Below, in pieces: positions 26,462 through 34,330 of a stretch of 51,886 bases of DNA. The DNA is from an uncultured Algoriphagus sp. (lineage in GTDB: Bacteria; Bacteroidota; Bacteroidia; Cytophagales; Cyclobacteriaceae). The notes below the pieces were generated by a model that was not told the DNA's origin, searched no databases, and was given only the letters and a program-made list of their open reading frames with translations. The DNA lies in NCBI GenBank assembly GCA_903952135.1, contig CAJBER010000024.1, forward strand, positions 1 to 51,886. The letters are read 5' to 3'. Every line of letters starts with the position of its first letter. Position 1 is the stretch's first letter. The position numbers and the translations under genes are program-made.

Positions 26462-26531
26462 AAAAAGTTAAACAATTATAACCCCAAAAGGGATTTATCT
26501 AGAGTCAATAACTGATTAAACCTGGACGATT

Positions 26532-27833
26532 ATGAAAATTAAATCAACCCTACTTGTCTTCGGAGCCCTGCTCCTTGCTGGTATCGCCCACGCTCAAGAT
26601 GGCTGGAACTGGCCTGCTGATCCTGCTCAGGAAGCAAAGGCCCGTGAGTTCAATGCTGCCTACTTCGATTACATGAAGGCAGAGCAATTTGTGGAAGCAA
26701 CCAAGCCGTTGAGTTGGCTGTTGGTGAATGTACCAAATTTGAATGAGTCCATCTACATCCAAGGGGTGACTGTATACAAAGGTGCTGCCGATAAAACTGC
26801 AGATGCCGCGCAGAAGCGAGTATACCAAGATAGTGTGATGGCCATCTACAACAAAAGAGGTGAAATTTACAACAATCCTGTAAAATGGATCGAGACCAAA
26901 GCTTATTATGGGTATTTGTTTTACAAAGCGGATAACTCCAAAATCCCTGCGGTAATCGCTGATTTTGAGAAAGCTGTGGAATTGAAAGGATCGCTAAACT
27001 TCCAATTTGTTCCTATGTATTTCGATTTGGTTGAGAGAAACTACTCCTTGAATAAGGCCTACAGCCCAGAGCAAGTATTGACTATCTTCGATAAGTCCAA
27101 CAAGCTTTTGGATGCTGCTGCTGCTGCTGGCAAGGATGTGACCGATTCCAAGTCTACACTAGAGACCCTCTTGGTTAAAATGAAGTTGATTGATTGCGAC
27201 TTTATTGAAAATACCTTAGGTCCAAAGTTGGCGGCGGATCCAACCAACGAAGAGCTTGCAGAGCAAATCTTTACCTACTCCTTGCAGTACAAGTGTATCT
27301 CGACCAAAGCCTTCTTGGCAGCGTTAGAATTTAAAGATTCCAAAGCGCCAACTTTCAAGACTTCACAGGTAAGAGGAATGCTTTACATGTCTGCAAACGA
27401 CTTTGATAAGGCAGAGCCTGTGTTTGAAAAGGCCATGACTTTGGCCACTACACCTAAGGAAAAAGGTGAGACAATGATGGAATTGGCCAAAATCTATGCA
27501 AGAGCAGGTAAGAAATCTGCAGCAAGAACTGCCGCTCGTGAGGCAGCTGGTCTTGACTCAGAATTGTCTTCTTCTGCCTACGGGTTAATTGGTGATTTGT
27601 ACATGTCTGCTTACAACGATTGTAGAGGTGGTGAAAGCCGTGCAAAAGATTATTCAGTCTTTATTGCAGCTTACAATGCCTACCAGAAAGCAGGAGACTC
27701 TAGAGGAATGGGTAGTGCAAGAGCACGATTCCCATCTAAGGAAGAGCTCTTCACAGAAGGCCTTTCTCTTGGCTCTTCTATAAGTACTGGTTGCTGGGTT
27801 GGGGAAACCGTCTCCCTTTCTACAAGAGACTAA
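26532..27833 (+). CDS. Secreted tetratricopeptide repeat protein
   Basis: A 433-residue protein with a clear signal peptide (MKIKSTLLVFGALLLAGIAHA, residues 1-21) and a DGWNWPADPAQEAKAREFNAAY start of the mature chain. Helical TPR-like repeats follow, for instance GMLYMSANDFDKAEPVFEKAM and EKGETMMELAKIYARAG. A short C-terminal non-helical tail contains a lone cysteine (STGCWVGE). It is probably periplasmic. Its place between a barrel protein and lptC suggests a role in envelope assembly, which is inference. A strong terminator follows its stop. Confidence 0.82.
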   Translation: MKIKSTLLVFGALLLAGIAHAQDGWNWPADPAQEAKAREFNAAYFDYMKAEQFVEATKPLSWLLVNVPNLNESIYIQGVTVYKGAADKTADAAQKRVYQDSVMAIYNKRGEIYNNPVKWIETKAYYGYLFYKADNSKIPAVIADFEKAVELKGSLNFQFVPMYFDLVERNYSLNKAYSPEQVLTIFDKSNKLLDAAAAAGKDVTDSKSTLETLLVKMKLIDCDFIENTLGPKLAADPTNEELAEQIFTYSLQYKCISTKAFLAALEFKDSKAPTFKTSQVRGMLYMSANDFDKAEPVFEKAMTLATTPKEKGETMMELAKIYARAGKKSAARTAAREAAGLDSELSSSAYGLIGDLYMSAYNDCRGGESRAKDYSVFIAAYNAYQKAGDSRGMGSARARFPSKEELFTEGLSLGSSISTGCWVGETVSLSTRD

Positions 27834-27855
27834 TTCTATAGCTACTATTTGGTCT

Positions 27856-27884
27856 AAAGGCAGCCCCCGGGCTGCCTTTATTCG
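27856..27884 (+). terminator. Terminator after the secreted TPR gene
   Basis: A stem AAAGGCAGCCC (27856-27866) pairs with GGGCTGCCTTT (27869-27879) around a minimal loop, followed by a T-rich run. It lies 22 bases after the stop and separates the coaX-barrel-TPR part from lptC. Confidence 0.75.
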
Positions 27885-27916
27885 TTTTATTCACGTCAAC
27901 TTTCCTATTATCTTTG
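27885..27916 (+). promoter_or_regulatory. Putative promoter of lptC
   Basis: TTTT (27885-27888), a 20-base spacer and TATCTTTG (27909-27916). The -7 box is exact and the -33 box differs at one base. It lies directly after the terminator and ends 6 bases before the lptC ATG, so the predicted mRNA is leaderless or nearly so. Confidence 0.45.
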
Positions 27917-27922
27917 CAGGTG

Positions 27923-28462
27923 ATGAACCGAGGTTTTCTTTTTTCTTTTTCACTAGTAGTCTTCCTATTTTCTTGCCGAGAGGGGGTAGACCCTGAGTCA
28001 TTGGAGGTTTACGAAGGGCCCGTAAATTCCGCTCAAAACATTCATATTTTACACAGCGATTCAGCTGTACTTCGTTCGGAGATTACCGCTCCTAAGCAAT
28101 TGGAGTTTGCCAATGGAGATTTGGAGTTTCCAGAGGGTATTGACATCCAGTTTTTCAATTTGGGAGGACAACTGGAGACTACCATGCGTGCTGATAAGGG
28201 ATACTTCCTCCGAGATCAAAACCTCTACAAGGGGGAAGGAAATGTACAAGTGAAAAATTTGCCTAAGGATCAACGGTTGCAAACAGAAGAATTGTTTTGG
28301 AACCAGGCTGAACGAAAAATATACACTGAGAAATTTGTGACTATCCAAGAGCGACAAACCCTCTTCAATGGAACAGGCATGGAAGCTGATGATGGGTTTT
28401 CGACTTACAAACTAAAAAAAGTGAGGGATAGCCGAACACTTTTACCTGGGGAAGGACTATGA
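27923..28462 (+). CDS. lptC: LPS export protein LptC
   Basis: A 179-residue LptC homologue. The N-terminus MNRGFLFSFSLVVFLFSC is a lipoprotein signal with Cys18 as the lipidation site; in Bacteroidota LptC is often a lipoprotein rather than a bitopic protein. The OstA/LptA-like beta-jellyroll has YEGPVNSAQNI, then ITAPKQLEFANGDLEFPEG, MRADKGYFLRDQNLYKGEGNV and RQTLFNGTGMEA. It would pass LPS from LptB2FG to LptA. The frame opens earlier at 27914 (TTG), but the ATG at 27923 fits the signal peptide. The stop overlaps the next gene as ATGA. Confidence 0.88.
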   Translation: MNRGFLFSFSLVVFLFSCREGVDPESLEVYEGPVNSAQNIHILHSDSAVLRSEITAPKQLEFANGDLEFPEGIDIQFFNLGGQLETTMRADKGYFLRDQNLYKGEGNVQVKNLPKDQRLQTEELFWNQAERKIYTEKFVTIQERQTLFNGTGMEADDGFSTYKLKKVRDSRTLLPGEGL

Positions 28463-28680
28463 AGTTACTAGACGCAATCCTTTTTTCTGTTGCCCTTGCA
28501 CTCACAGTGGTGGGAATTCATCAAACAATGGTGAATGGGATTGGTTTTTCCTACTCCCTATTCATGTTTGCAGTGGGCCTCTTGTTCTGGTGTCAGTTGC
28601 GCAGAAATAAGGCTCGGGAAAGCATTAAATCTGAGACAAAAAAGCCAGTGAACAGTAAGAAGCCCCTCAAAAAGCGGTAA
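28459..28680 (+). CDS. Small membrane protein
   Basis: A 73-residue protein with two hydrophobic helices (residues 4-21 and 31-47) and a very basic C-terminal tail (SETKKPVNSKKPLKKR). I do not recognise the family. It is translationally coupled to lptC through a 4-base ATGA overlap, and the CNNM/CBS gene begins 3 bases after its stop. That tight packing supports it as a real gene of the lptC operon. Confidence 0.75.
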   Translation: MKLLDAILFSVALALTVVGIHQTMVNGIGFSYSLFMFAVGLLFWCQLRRNKARESIKSETKKPVNSKKPLKKR

Positions 28681-28682
28681 TC

Positions 28683-29960
28683 ATGGACAACTACGTGGTA
28701 TATGTAGTGATTGCGTTGATTTTTTCTGCGTTTTTTTCAGGTATTGAAATCGCTTACATCTCTGCCAATAAACTTCAGATTGAGCTTCAAAAGAAGCAAG
28801 GGATGTGGAGCGGAAAAATACTGAGTAAATTTTTGGCTAAGCCAGGTCAGTTCATCGGAACCACGCTGATTGGAAATACGATCATGCTGGTGTTGTTCGG
28901 GACTTTCATGGTCTATTTGTTGGAACAACCTTTGCGAAATTTATTTCCAGAGTCCTTCAACAAGGAAGCGGTAATTTTGATTTCTCAAATCGTTTTGTCC
29001 ACTCTTTTGGTTCTGATTACTGGGGAATTTTTACCAAAAAGTCTGTTCGTGCTGAACCCCAACCGCATGCTTACTTTTTTTGCCTTACCCTTCTTGATTA
29101 TTTATTCGGTCATGTATCCCATCGTATGGTTGGTTGTGGCCTTGTCCAAGGGGTTTATAACGAAGATATTACGCTTGGAATACAACGAGGAAAAGCCAGT
29201 GTTTACGATCACCGACCTCAATTCCTTCATTAAGGATCAAATGGGTCAAAACCGGAATTCGGGTAAGGTGGAGGTGGATACCAAAATTTTTGATAACGCC
29301 ATTGAATTTAAGACCGTGCGCGTTCGGGAGTGCATGATTCCCCGAACCGATATTGTAGCGGTAGAGGTGACAGATAGCATTGAAGATTTGAAACAAGTAT
29401 TTGAAGAAAGTGGGCATTCCAAGGTAGTGGTCTACCGAGATTCCATAGATGAAGTGATTGGCTATTGCCATCAGTTGGAGTTATTCAAAAAGCCCAAATC
29501 CATCGAGGATATTCTTACTCCCATCATCATTTCTCCTGAATCTGCCTTAGCAAATGAACTGCTTATCCAATTTATACAGGAGCGGAAAAGCCTTGCTTTG
29601 GTGGTTGATGAATTTGGTGGAACTAGTGGTCTCATCTCCATGGAAGATATCATTGAAGAGATTTTTGGAGAGATTGAAGACGAGTACGATAACGAGGCAC
29701 TTACCGAACAATTAATAGGTGAACTGGAATTTTTGCTCAGTGCCCGATTAGAAATTGATTACCTCAATGAGAAATATGTGTGGAATTTACCGGAAGGGGA
29801 TTTCGAAACGCTATCAGGATTTATCCTTTCCCAAACCGAAAATCTGCCCAATATAGGCGAAACCATCACCTACGGGAGGTTTACCTTTACCATTGTATCC
29901 AAGCAAGCACATCGAATTGAAACTGTTCGTCTGAAAATCAGCGACTCAGATAATTTCTAG
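28683..29960 (+). CDS. Hemolysin-like CNNM/CBS-domain protein
   Basis: A 425-residue protein of the CNNM/CorC (TlyC) family. Residues 1-180 are the DUF21 membrane domain with FFSGIEIAYISANKLQIEL and GNTIMLVLFGTFMVYLLE. Two CBS domains follow with VRECMIPRTDIVAVE and SLALVVDEFGGTSGLISMEDIIEEIFGEI in short blocks, and the CorC_HlyC transport-associated domain ends the protein. Members are linked to Mg2+ or Co2+ efflux and, in Bacteroidota, include gliding protein GldE; I cannot separate these by eye and gldD is not adjacent. It follows the small membrane protein by 3 bases. Confidence 0.88.
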   Translation: MDNYVVYVVIALIFSAFFSGIEIAYISANKLQIELQKKQGMWSGKILSKFLAKPGQFIGTTLIGNTIMLVLFGTFMVYLLEQPLRNLFPESFNKEAVILISQIVLSTLLVLITGEFLPKSLFVLNPNRMLTFFALPFLIIYSVMYPIVWLVVALSKGFITKILRLEYNEEKPVFTITDLNSFIKDQMGQNRNSGKVEVDTKIFDNAIEFKTVRVRECMIPRTDIVAVEVTDSIEDLKQVFEESGHSKVVVYRDSIDEVIGYCHQLELFKKPKSIEDILTPIIISPESALANELLIQFIQERKSLALVVDEFGGTSGLISMEDIIEEIFGEIEDEYDNEALTEQLIGELEFLLSARLEIDYLNEKYVWNLPEGDFETLSGFILSQTENLPNIGETITYGRFTFTIVSKQAHRIETVRLKISDSDNF

Positions 29961-29985
29961 GACTAGACATTGTTGGGGCTGAAAT

Positions 29986-30016
29986 TTTGAATTTCCCCCT
30001 GAAACATCTTATTTTG
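29986..30016 (+). promoter_or_regulatory. Putative promoter of the PpiD-like gene
   Basis: TTTG (29986-29989), a 20-base spacer and TATTTTG (30010-30016), one base short of the full TAnnTTTG consensus. The start codon is 31 bases further downstream. Confidence 0.45.
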
Positions 30017-30046
30017 CACCACTTTAAATAAAGCGAAGTAGCAACC

Positions 30047-32155
30047 ATGGCGTTAATTAAGCAAATTAGACAACGAACAGGTCTCGCAATCGGCGTAATT
30101 GCTGGCGGGTTAATTTTATTTCTTTTGGGTGGGGATTTATTAAGCCCTAATTCTTCCCTTCTCAATACCAACCAAAACATCGTAGGGGAAATTGCAGGGG
30201 AAGAAATTACCCTTGAAGAATTTTCTCTCAAAGTGGAAGAGTTCAAGGCTTCTTTTCAGCAGCGAACTGGCAGAATCCCTGCAGAAGCAGAGATGGTATC
30301 TGTACGCGATCAAGCTTGGCAAGCCCTGATTGTAGAGCGCGTGTTTGAAGAGGAATACGACAAGTTGGGATTAACCGTGTCTAGCCAAGAGCTAATTGAC
30401 ATGGTTCAAGGCAAAAACATTGTGCCTGAACTTCGTGCTCAATTGGTGAATCCACAAACTGGTGAGTTTGACAAGACACAACTTATTACCTTTTTGCAAT
30501 CTCTTGAAACTGCAGATCCAGCACAGCAAGCAGCTTGGGCGCAGCAGGAAAAATTATTTGCTCAGGCAAGAAACCGTGTGAAGTACGACAATTTGCTTGC
30601 GACCACAGAATATGCCACTACAGCTGAGGCAAAGTTGGAGCACAAGTCAGCCAATACCATTGCGGATGCTTCTGTGCTTTTCCTTCCCTACTACGTTATT
30701 CCTGATGGAGATATTAAAATCCAAGACTCTGAGTTAGCAGATTACCTAGCCAAAAATCAAGAGAAGTTTAAAGTGGGTAATTCCGCTAACCTAGAATACG
30801 TTTCCTTTAGCATTCAGCCTAGCGGAGAAGATTCTGCAGCTGTGATTTCTAGAATTACCGAACTAACTGCAGCATTGAAGACTTCGGTAGAAGACTCTGC
30901 TTATGTAAGCAAAAATTCAGAGATTCAGCAGCCTTTCCAGACCTATGCTCCTGGTGATCAGTTGCCAGTTTCGTTAACAACCAATGTTCCTCTTTTTGTA
31001 AAAGGAGAAACTTACGGTCCATTTATTACTGCGAATTCTTCTTATGTGTCTTACAAGGTAGCTGACCAGTACGAAGGCACTCCAAAAATGAGAGCATCCC
31101 ACATTCTGTTTGGAACTGAAGGCATGGATGAGGCAGGAAAAGCGGCTGTAAAAACACAAGCTGAAACTGTCCTTGCTGAAATCAAAACTACTGGCAACTT
31201 CGTAGATGCTGCCAAACAATATGGTCAGGATGGTTCCGCACAAAACGGCGGAGATCTAGGCTGGTTTGCAAAAGCAGACTTTGTGGAGGCTTTTGCAAAT
31301 GCCACTTATGCAGCCAATTCTAAAGGTCTACTTCCTAATTTGGTAGAAACAGAATATGGTTTCCACATCATTGAGGTCACTGAGCTACCTGTAACTTCTT
31401 ACACGAAGTTGGCGGTATTGGAGCTTGAGTTAGTTGCTTCAGATATGACGCGTGACGAGGCCTTTAGAAATGCAGATGCCTTTGTGGCAGAAAGTGGTAA
31501 CCGCGATGAGTTTACTGCAAACGCTACTGAAAAAGGATTCCGAATCATTCAGGCAAACAATGTAGATGCTACTTCCAGAAACTTGAACAACATCACGGAT
31601 GCGAGACAGGTAATGATCTGGGCATTTAGCGAGGCTTCAGCAGGAGAAGTTTCCAAGGTATTTGAGTTGAACGACTCTTACCTTGTCGCTTCTTTAGTAA
31701 GCAAAAAAGAAGAAGGAGAAGCGAAATTAGAGGATGTGAAGGACCAAGTAAAGCAGTTGGTACTGAACGATAAGAAAGCAGCCCTAATTCAAGAAAAATT
31801 GAAAGGTAAAACTACCTTAGAACAAATGAAGGCTGTATTCCCGGATGCTTCGATCAATGAAGTTCCAGGATTGCGCTTGAGTGATGCCGTAATTCCAGGT
31901 ATTGGATTTGCTCCAAAAGCGATCGGAACCATCTTTGGAATGAAGGCTGCAGGTCAGTTTACTAAGCCTGTACAGGAAGATATTGGGGTCCTAGTGGCCA
32001 AAGTAAATAACCTGACTCCTGCTGCAGCTATCGGAGATTATACCTCCTACCAAGCGCAGTTGGCTCAAGGTGCTTCTCAGCGTGTGACCTACCAAATCAT
32101 GATGGCGCTCCAAGAGCTTGCCAAAGTGAAGGATTACCGATACAAGTACTTCTAA
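30047..32155 (+). CDS. PpiD/SurA-like peptidylprolyl isomerase
   Basis: A 702-residue membrane-anchored periplasmic chaperone. One N-terminal helix (LAIGVIAGGLILFLLGG, residues 14-30) is followed by a SurA_N-type region (GEIAGEEITLEEFSLKVEEF). The single parvulin domain lies near residues 345-445, with MRASHILFGTEGMDEAGK, QNGGDLGWFAKADFVEAF and ETEYGFHIIEVTEL. The layout is that of PpiD, which assists folding of secreted and outer-membrane proteins. It closes the coaX-to-ppiD run and is followed by a terminator. Confidence 0.9.
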   Translation: MALIKQIRQRTGLAIGVIAGGLILFLLGGDLLSPNSSLLNTNQNIVGEIAGEEITLEEFSLKVEEFKASFQQRTGRIPAEAEMVSVRDQAWQALIVERVFEEEYDKLGLTVSSQELIDMVQGKNIVPELRAQLVNPQTGEFDKTQLITFLQSLETADPAQQAAWAQQEKLFAQARNRVKYDNLLATTEYATTAEAKLEHKSANTIADASVLFLPYYVIPDGDIKIQDSELADYLAKNQEKFKVGNSANLEYVSFSIQPSGEDSAAVISRITELTAALKTSVEDSAYVSKNSEIQQPFQTYAPGDQLPVSLTTNVPLFVKGETYGPFITANSSYVSYKVADQYEGTPKMRASHILFGTEGMDEAGKAAVKTQAETVLAEIKTTGNFVDAAKQYGQDGSAQNGGDLGWFAKADFVEAFANATYAANSKGLLPNLVETEYGFHIIEVTELPVTSYTKLAVLELELVASDMTRDEAFRNADAFVAESGNRDEFTANATEKGFRIIQANNVDATSRNLNNITDARQVMIWAFSEASAGEVSKVFELNDSYLVASLVSKKEEGEAKLEDVKDQVKQLVLNDKKAALIQEKLKGKTTLEQMKAVFPDASINEVPGLRLSDAVIPGIGFAPKAIGTIFGMKAAGQFTKPVQEDIGVLVAKVNNLTPAAAIGDYTSYQAQLAQGASQRVTYQIMMALQELAKVKDYRYKYF

Positions 32156-32173
32156 TCAAGAAGTAAGCTTAAG

Positions 32174-32204
32174 AAACCCATGTCGATAAGACATGGGTTT
32201 TTTT
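32174..32204 (+). terminator. Terminator after the PpiD-like gene
   Basis: An 11-base perfect stem AAACCCATGTC (32174-32184) / GACATGGGTTT (32190-32200) with a GATAA loop, followed by TTTT. Confidence 0.85.
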
Positions 32205-32237
32205 GTGCCACAATCTTCCTAGAAAGGATTAATTTTG
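32202..32237 (+). promoter_or_regulatory. Putative promoter of the DUF493 gene
   Basis: TTTG (32202-32205), a 24-base spacer and TAATTTTG (32230-32237). The -7 box is exact; the spacer is one base longer than usual. The box ends 3 bases before the ATG, so transcription would start at the start codon. Confidence 0.45.
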
Positions 32238-32240
32238 GAT

Positions 32241-32507
32241 ATGAAATCGACCTTTGATCCCATCGCCTTCAAAGAAAAGTTAGAATCTTTCGGTACTTTT
32301 CCCATGCCTTACCTCTTTAAGTTTATCGTTCCATTTGGGAAGGAGGGGGAAATAGCTGCCATCTTCCCTGACGAAGAGGTGGTCCTGAAACCGAGTATTG
32401 GTGGAAAGTATATCAGCACCACCATCCATAAGCAAGTGGAGAGCGCGGATCAGGTCCTTGGCTTGTATGAGAAGGCAGCACGCATTGAAGGAGTAATTTC
32501 ACTTTAA
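32241..32507 (+). CDS. DUF493 family protein
   Basis: An 88-residue protein of the DUF493/YbeD-like fold. It shows [16 protein letters not shown] followed by the [26 protein letters not shown] pattern (split here only for description), typical of these small ferredoxin-like, ACT-resembling proteins of unknown function. A TTG at 32235 extends the frame by two residues, but the ATG at 32241 is preferred. The pterin dehydratase gene begins 10 bases after the stop. Confidence 0.8.
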   Translation: MKSTFDPIAFKEKLESFGTFPMPYLFKFIVPFGKEGEIAAIFPDEEVVLKPSIGGKYISTTIHKQVESADQVLGLYEKAARIEGVISL

Positions 32508-32517
32508 AGGACGCACT

Positions 32518-32751
32518 ATGTGGATAGAAGAATCAAACCAGTTGAAAAAGAGCTTTACGTTTTCTGATTTTACGGAAGCCTTTGCATTCATGACACGGGT
32601 GGCATTTTTGGCGGAAGCCCATCAGCATCATCCCAATTGGTCCAATGTGTACAATCGCGTGGATATAGCGCTTACTACACACGATGCAGGAAATGTAGTG
32701 ACCGATAAAGACCGAAAATTGGCGCAAGCCATAGACCAGCTTTTTGCATGA
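32518..32751 (+). CDS. 4a-hydroxytetrahydrobiopterin dehydratase
   Basis: A 77-residue pterin-4a-carbinolamine dehydratase of the short type. The motif [15 protein letters not shown] contains the catalytic histidine pair, followed by [18 protein letters not shown]. It regenerates quinonoid dihydrobiopterin after aromatic amino-acid hydroxylation or acts in molybdopterin-related roles. No phenylalanine hydroxylase gene is in the window. Its stop overlaps the rsmI start as ATGA. Confidence 0.9.
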   Translation: MWIEESNQLKKSFTFSDFTEAFAFMTRVAFLAEAHQHHPNWSNVYNRVDIALTTHDAGNVVTDKDRKLAQAIDQLFA

Positions 32752-33515
32752 GTCAGAAGAGCATTTCCTTGTTTTTGGTGCCCACCCCTATCGGTAACCT
32801 CCGGGACATCACTTTGCGGGCAATCGATACCCTTCAAGCCGTGGATGTAATCCTTGCAGAAGACACGCGCACGAGTGGCATCTTGTTGAAGCATTTGCAG
32901 ATCTCTAAAAACCTGCAGAGCTACCACAGCTTCAACGAGCACAAGGCTGTGGAAAAGCTGGTGGAGCGGATGAAAAAGGGGGAAACTTTTGCCTTAATCA
33001 GTGATGCAGGTACTCCGGCGATTTCCGATCCAGGATTTTTGCTCGTACGGGCGGTGCTTGCCGCAGGCCTAGAGGTACAATGCCTGCCTGGTGCTACCGC
33101 ATTTGTTCCCGCCTTGGTGGCGAGTGGATTCCCCAACGACCGTTTTGTGTTTGAGGGTTTTTTGCCCCATAAGAAGGGGAGAAAAACGCGGATCGATGCG
33201 CTCCTAGACGAAAGCCGAACGCTTATTTTTTACGAATCCCCGCATCGCTTGCTCAAAACCCTCGAGCAGCTTGCAGAAGCTTTTGGAGCCGATCGACAGG
33301 CGGCTGTAGCGCGTGAGCTAAGCAAGCTACATGAGGAGATCGCCCGCGGCACCCTGGTCGAGCTCATCGAGTACTACCAAGTGAATCCCCTCAAAGGAGA
33401 AATTGTACTGGTGGTGGCTGGCTGTGCTGAACAGCGCGAGACTAGAGCCGAAAAGCAGGAAAAGAAGCAGGCGGAATGGAAAAAAGAAAAAAAATCCCGT
33501 AAGGAAAAAGACTAA
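32748..33515 (+). CDS. rsmI: 16S rRNA C1402 2'-O-methyltransferase RsmI
   Basis: A 255-residue SAM-dependent tetrapyrrole-methylase-fold enzyme. Key segments are [68 protein letters not shown] and [15 protein letters not shown]. It methylates the ribose of C1402 in 16S rRNA. The last 30 residues are an unusually Lys/Glu-rich tail ([20 protein letters not shown]) that may aid RNA binding. It overlaps the upstream gene by 4 bases and the IMPase gene follows after 11 bases. Confidence 0.94.
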   Translation: MSQKSISLFLVPTPIGNLRDITLRAIDTLQAVDVILAEDTRTSGILLKHLQISKNLQSYHSFNEHKAVEKLVERMKKGETFALISDAGTPAISDPGFLLVRAVLAAGLEVQCLPGATAFVPALVASGFPNDRFVFEGFLPHKKGRKTRIDALLDESRTLIFYESPHRLLKTLEQLAEAFGADRQAAVARELSKLHEEIARGTLVELIEYYQVNPLKGEIVLVVAGCAEQRETRAEKQEKKQAEWKKEKKSRKEKD

Positions 33516-33526
33516 ACGTATCACAA

Positions 33527-34330
33527 ATGCTGACCTCAGCCGAACTCTCCCAGCTCTTAAACCAAACTCGCAAAATTGCCGAGGAGGTGGGAACCTTTAT
33601 TGAAAAAGAGCGACTTCATTTTTCCATTGACCGAGTTGAGCACAAGGGGTTCAACGACCTAGTATCCTACGTGGACAAAGAAGCCGAAAAGCAGTTGGTA
33701 GCTCAACTTCAGGCGATTTTTCCAGAGGCAGGATTCATCACTGAGGAGGGAACCAATACCACCCAAGGGGAAGTGTATAATTGGGTCATCGATCCCTTGG
33801 ATGGAACCACCAACTTTATTCATGGGCTCCCGGTCTTTGCGGTCAGCATTGGCTTCATGGAACAGGATGAGGTGGTGCTTGGTGTGGTATATGAGGTAAA
33901 TCGGAAGGAGAGTTTTTATGCCTACAAAGGGGGCGGGGCTTATTGCAATGGAATCCCGCTCAAAGTCAGTGGTGCCCCAACCCTATCTGCTTCGTTGATT
34001 TCCACAGGCTTCCCCTACTACCAGTTTGACTTGATCGACCGTTACCTGGACATCATGAAATCCTTAATGCAGAAGACTCATGGATTGAGGCGACTAGGCT
34101 CTGCGGCAGTGGATCTTTGCTATGTGGCTGCAGGCAGGTCAGAGGGGTATTTTGAATACAACCTCAACTCGTATGACGTGGCTGCCGGCATTATTTTGGT
34201 GCAAGAGGCAGGAGGAATGGTAACCGATTTTAAAGGGGGCCGAGACTACGTTTTTGGGAGGCATGTGGTCGCCACCAACCATTCCATCCACAAGGAGCTT
34301 ATGGAAGTAATTGCGGCTCACTGGAGCTAA
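33527..34330 (+). CDS. Inositol monophosphatase family protein
   Basis: A 267-residue Mg2+-dependent phosphatase of the IMPase/SuhB/CysQ superfamily. The metal-binding sites are GFITEEGT, WVIDPLDGTTNFIHGLP and the late YDVAAGIILVQEAGG. All key acidic residues are present. The substrate may be inositol-1-phosphate or another sugar or nucleotide phosphate. It is likely the last gene of the DUF493-pterin dehydratase-rsmI-IMPase unit. Its TAA abuts the stop of the convergent AEC gene with no base between. Confidence 0.9.
   Translation: MLTSAELSQLLNQTRKIAEEVGTFIEKERLHFSIDRVEHKGFNDLVSYVDKEAEKQLVAQLQAIFPEAGFITEEGTNTTQGEVYNWVIDPLDGTTNFIHGLPVFAVSIGFMEQDEVVLGVVYEVNRKESFYAYKGGGAYCNGIPLKVSGAPTLSASLISTGFPYYQFDLIDRYLDIMKSLMQKTHGLRRLGSAAVDLCYVAAGRSEGYFEYNLNSYDVAAGIILVQEAGGMVTDFKGGRDYVFGRHVVATNHSIHKELMEVIAAHWS

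Noticed and set aside
28683-29960. Naming the CNNM/CBS protein GldE
   Set aside because: GldE belongs to this family but usually neighbours gldD, which is absent; the sequence alone does not separate the two.
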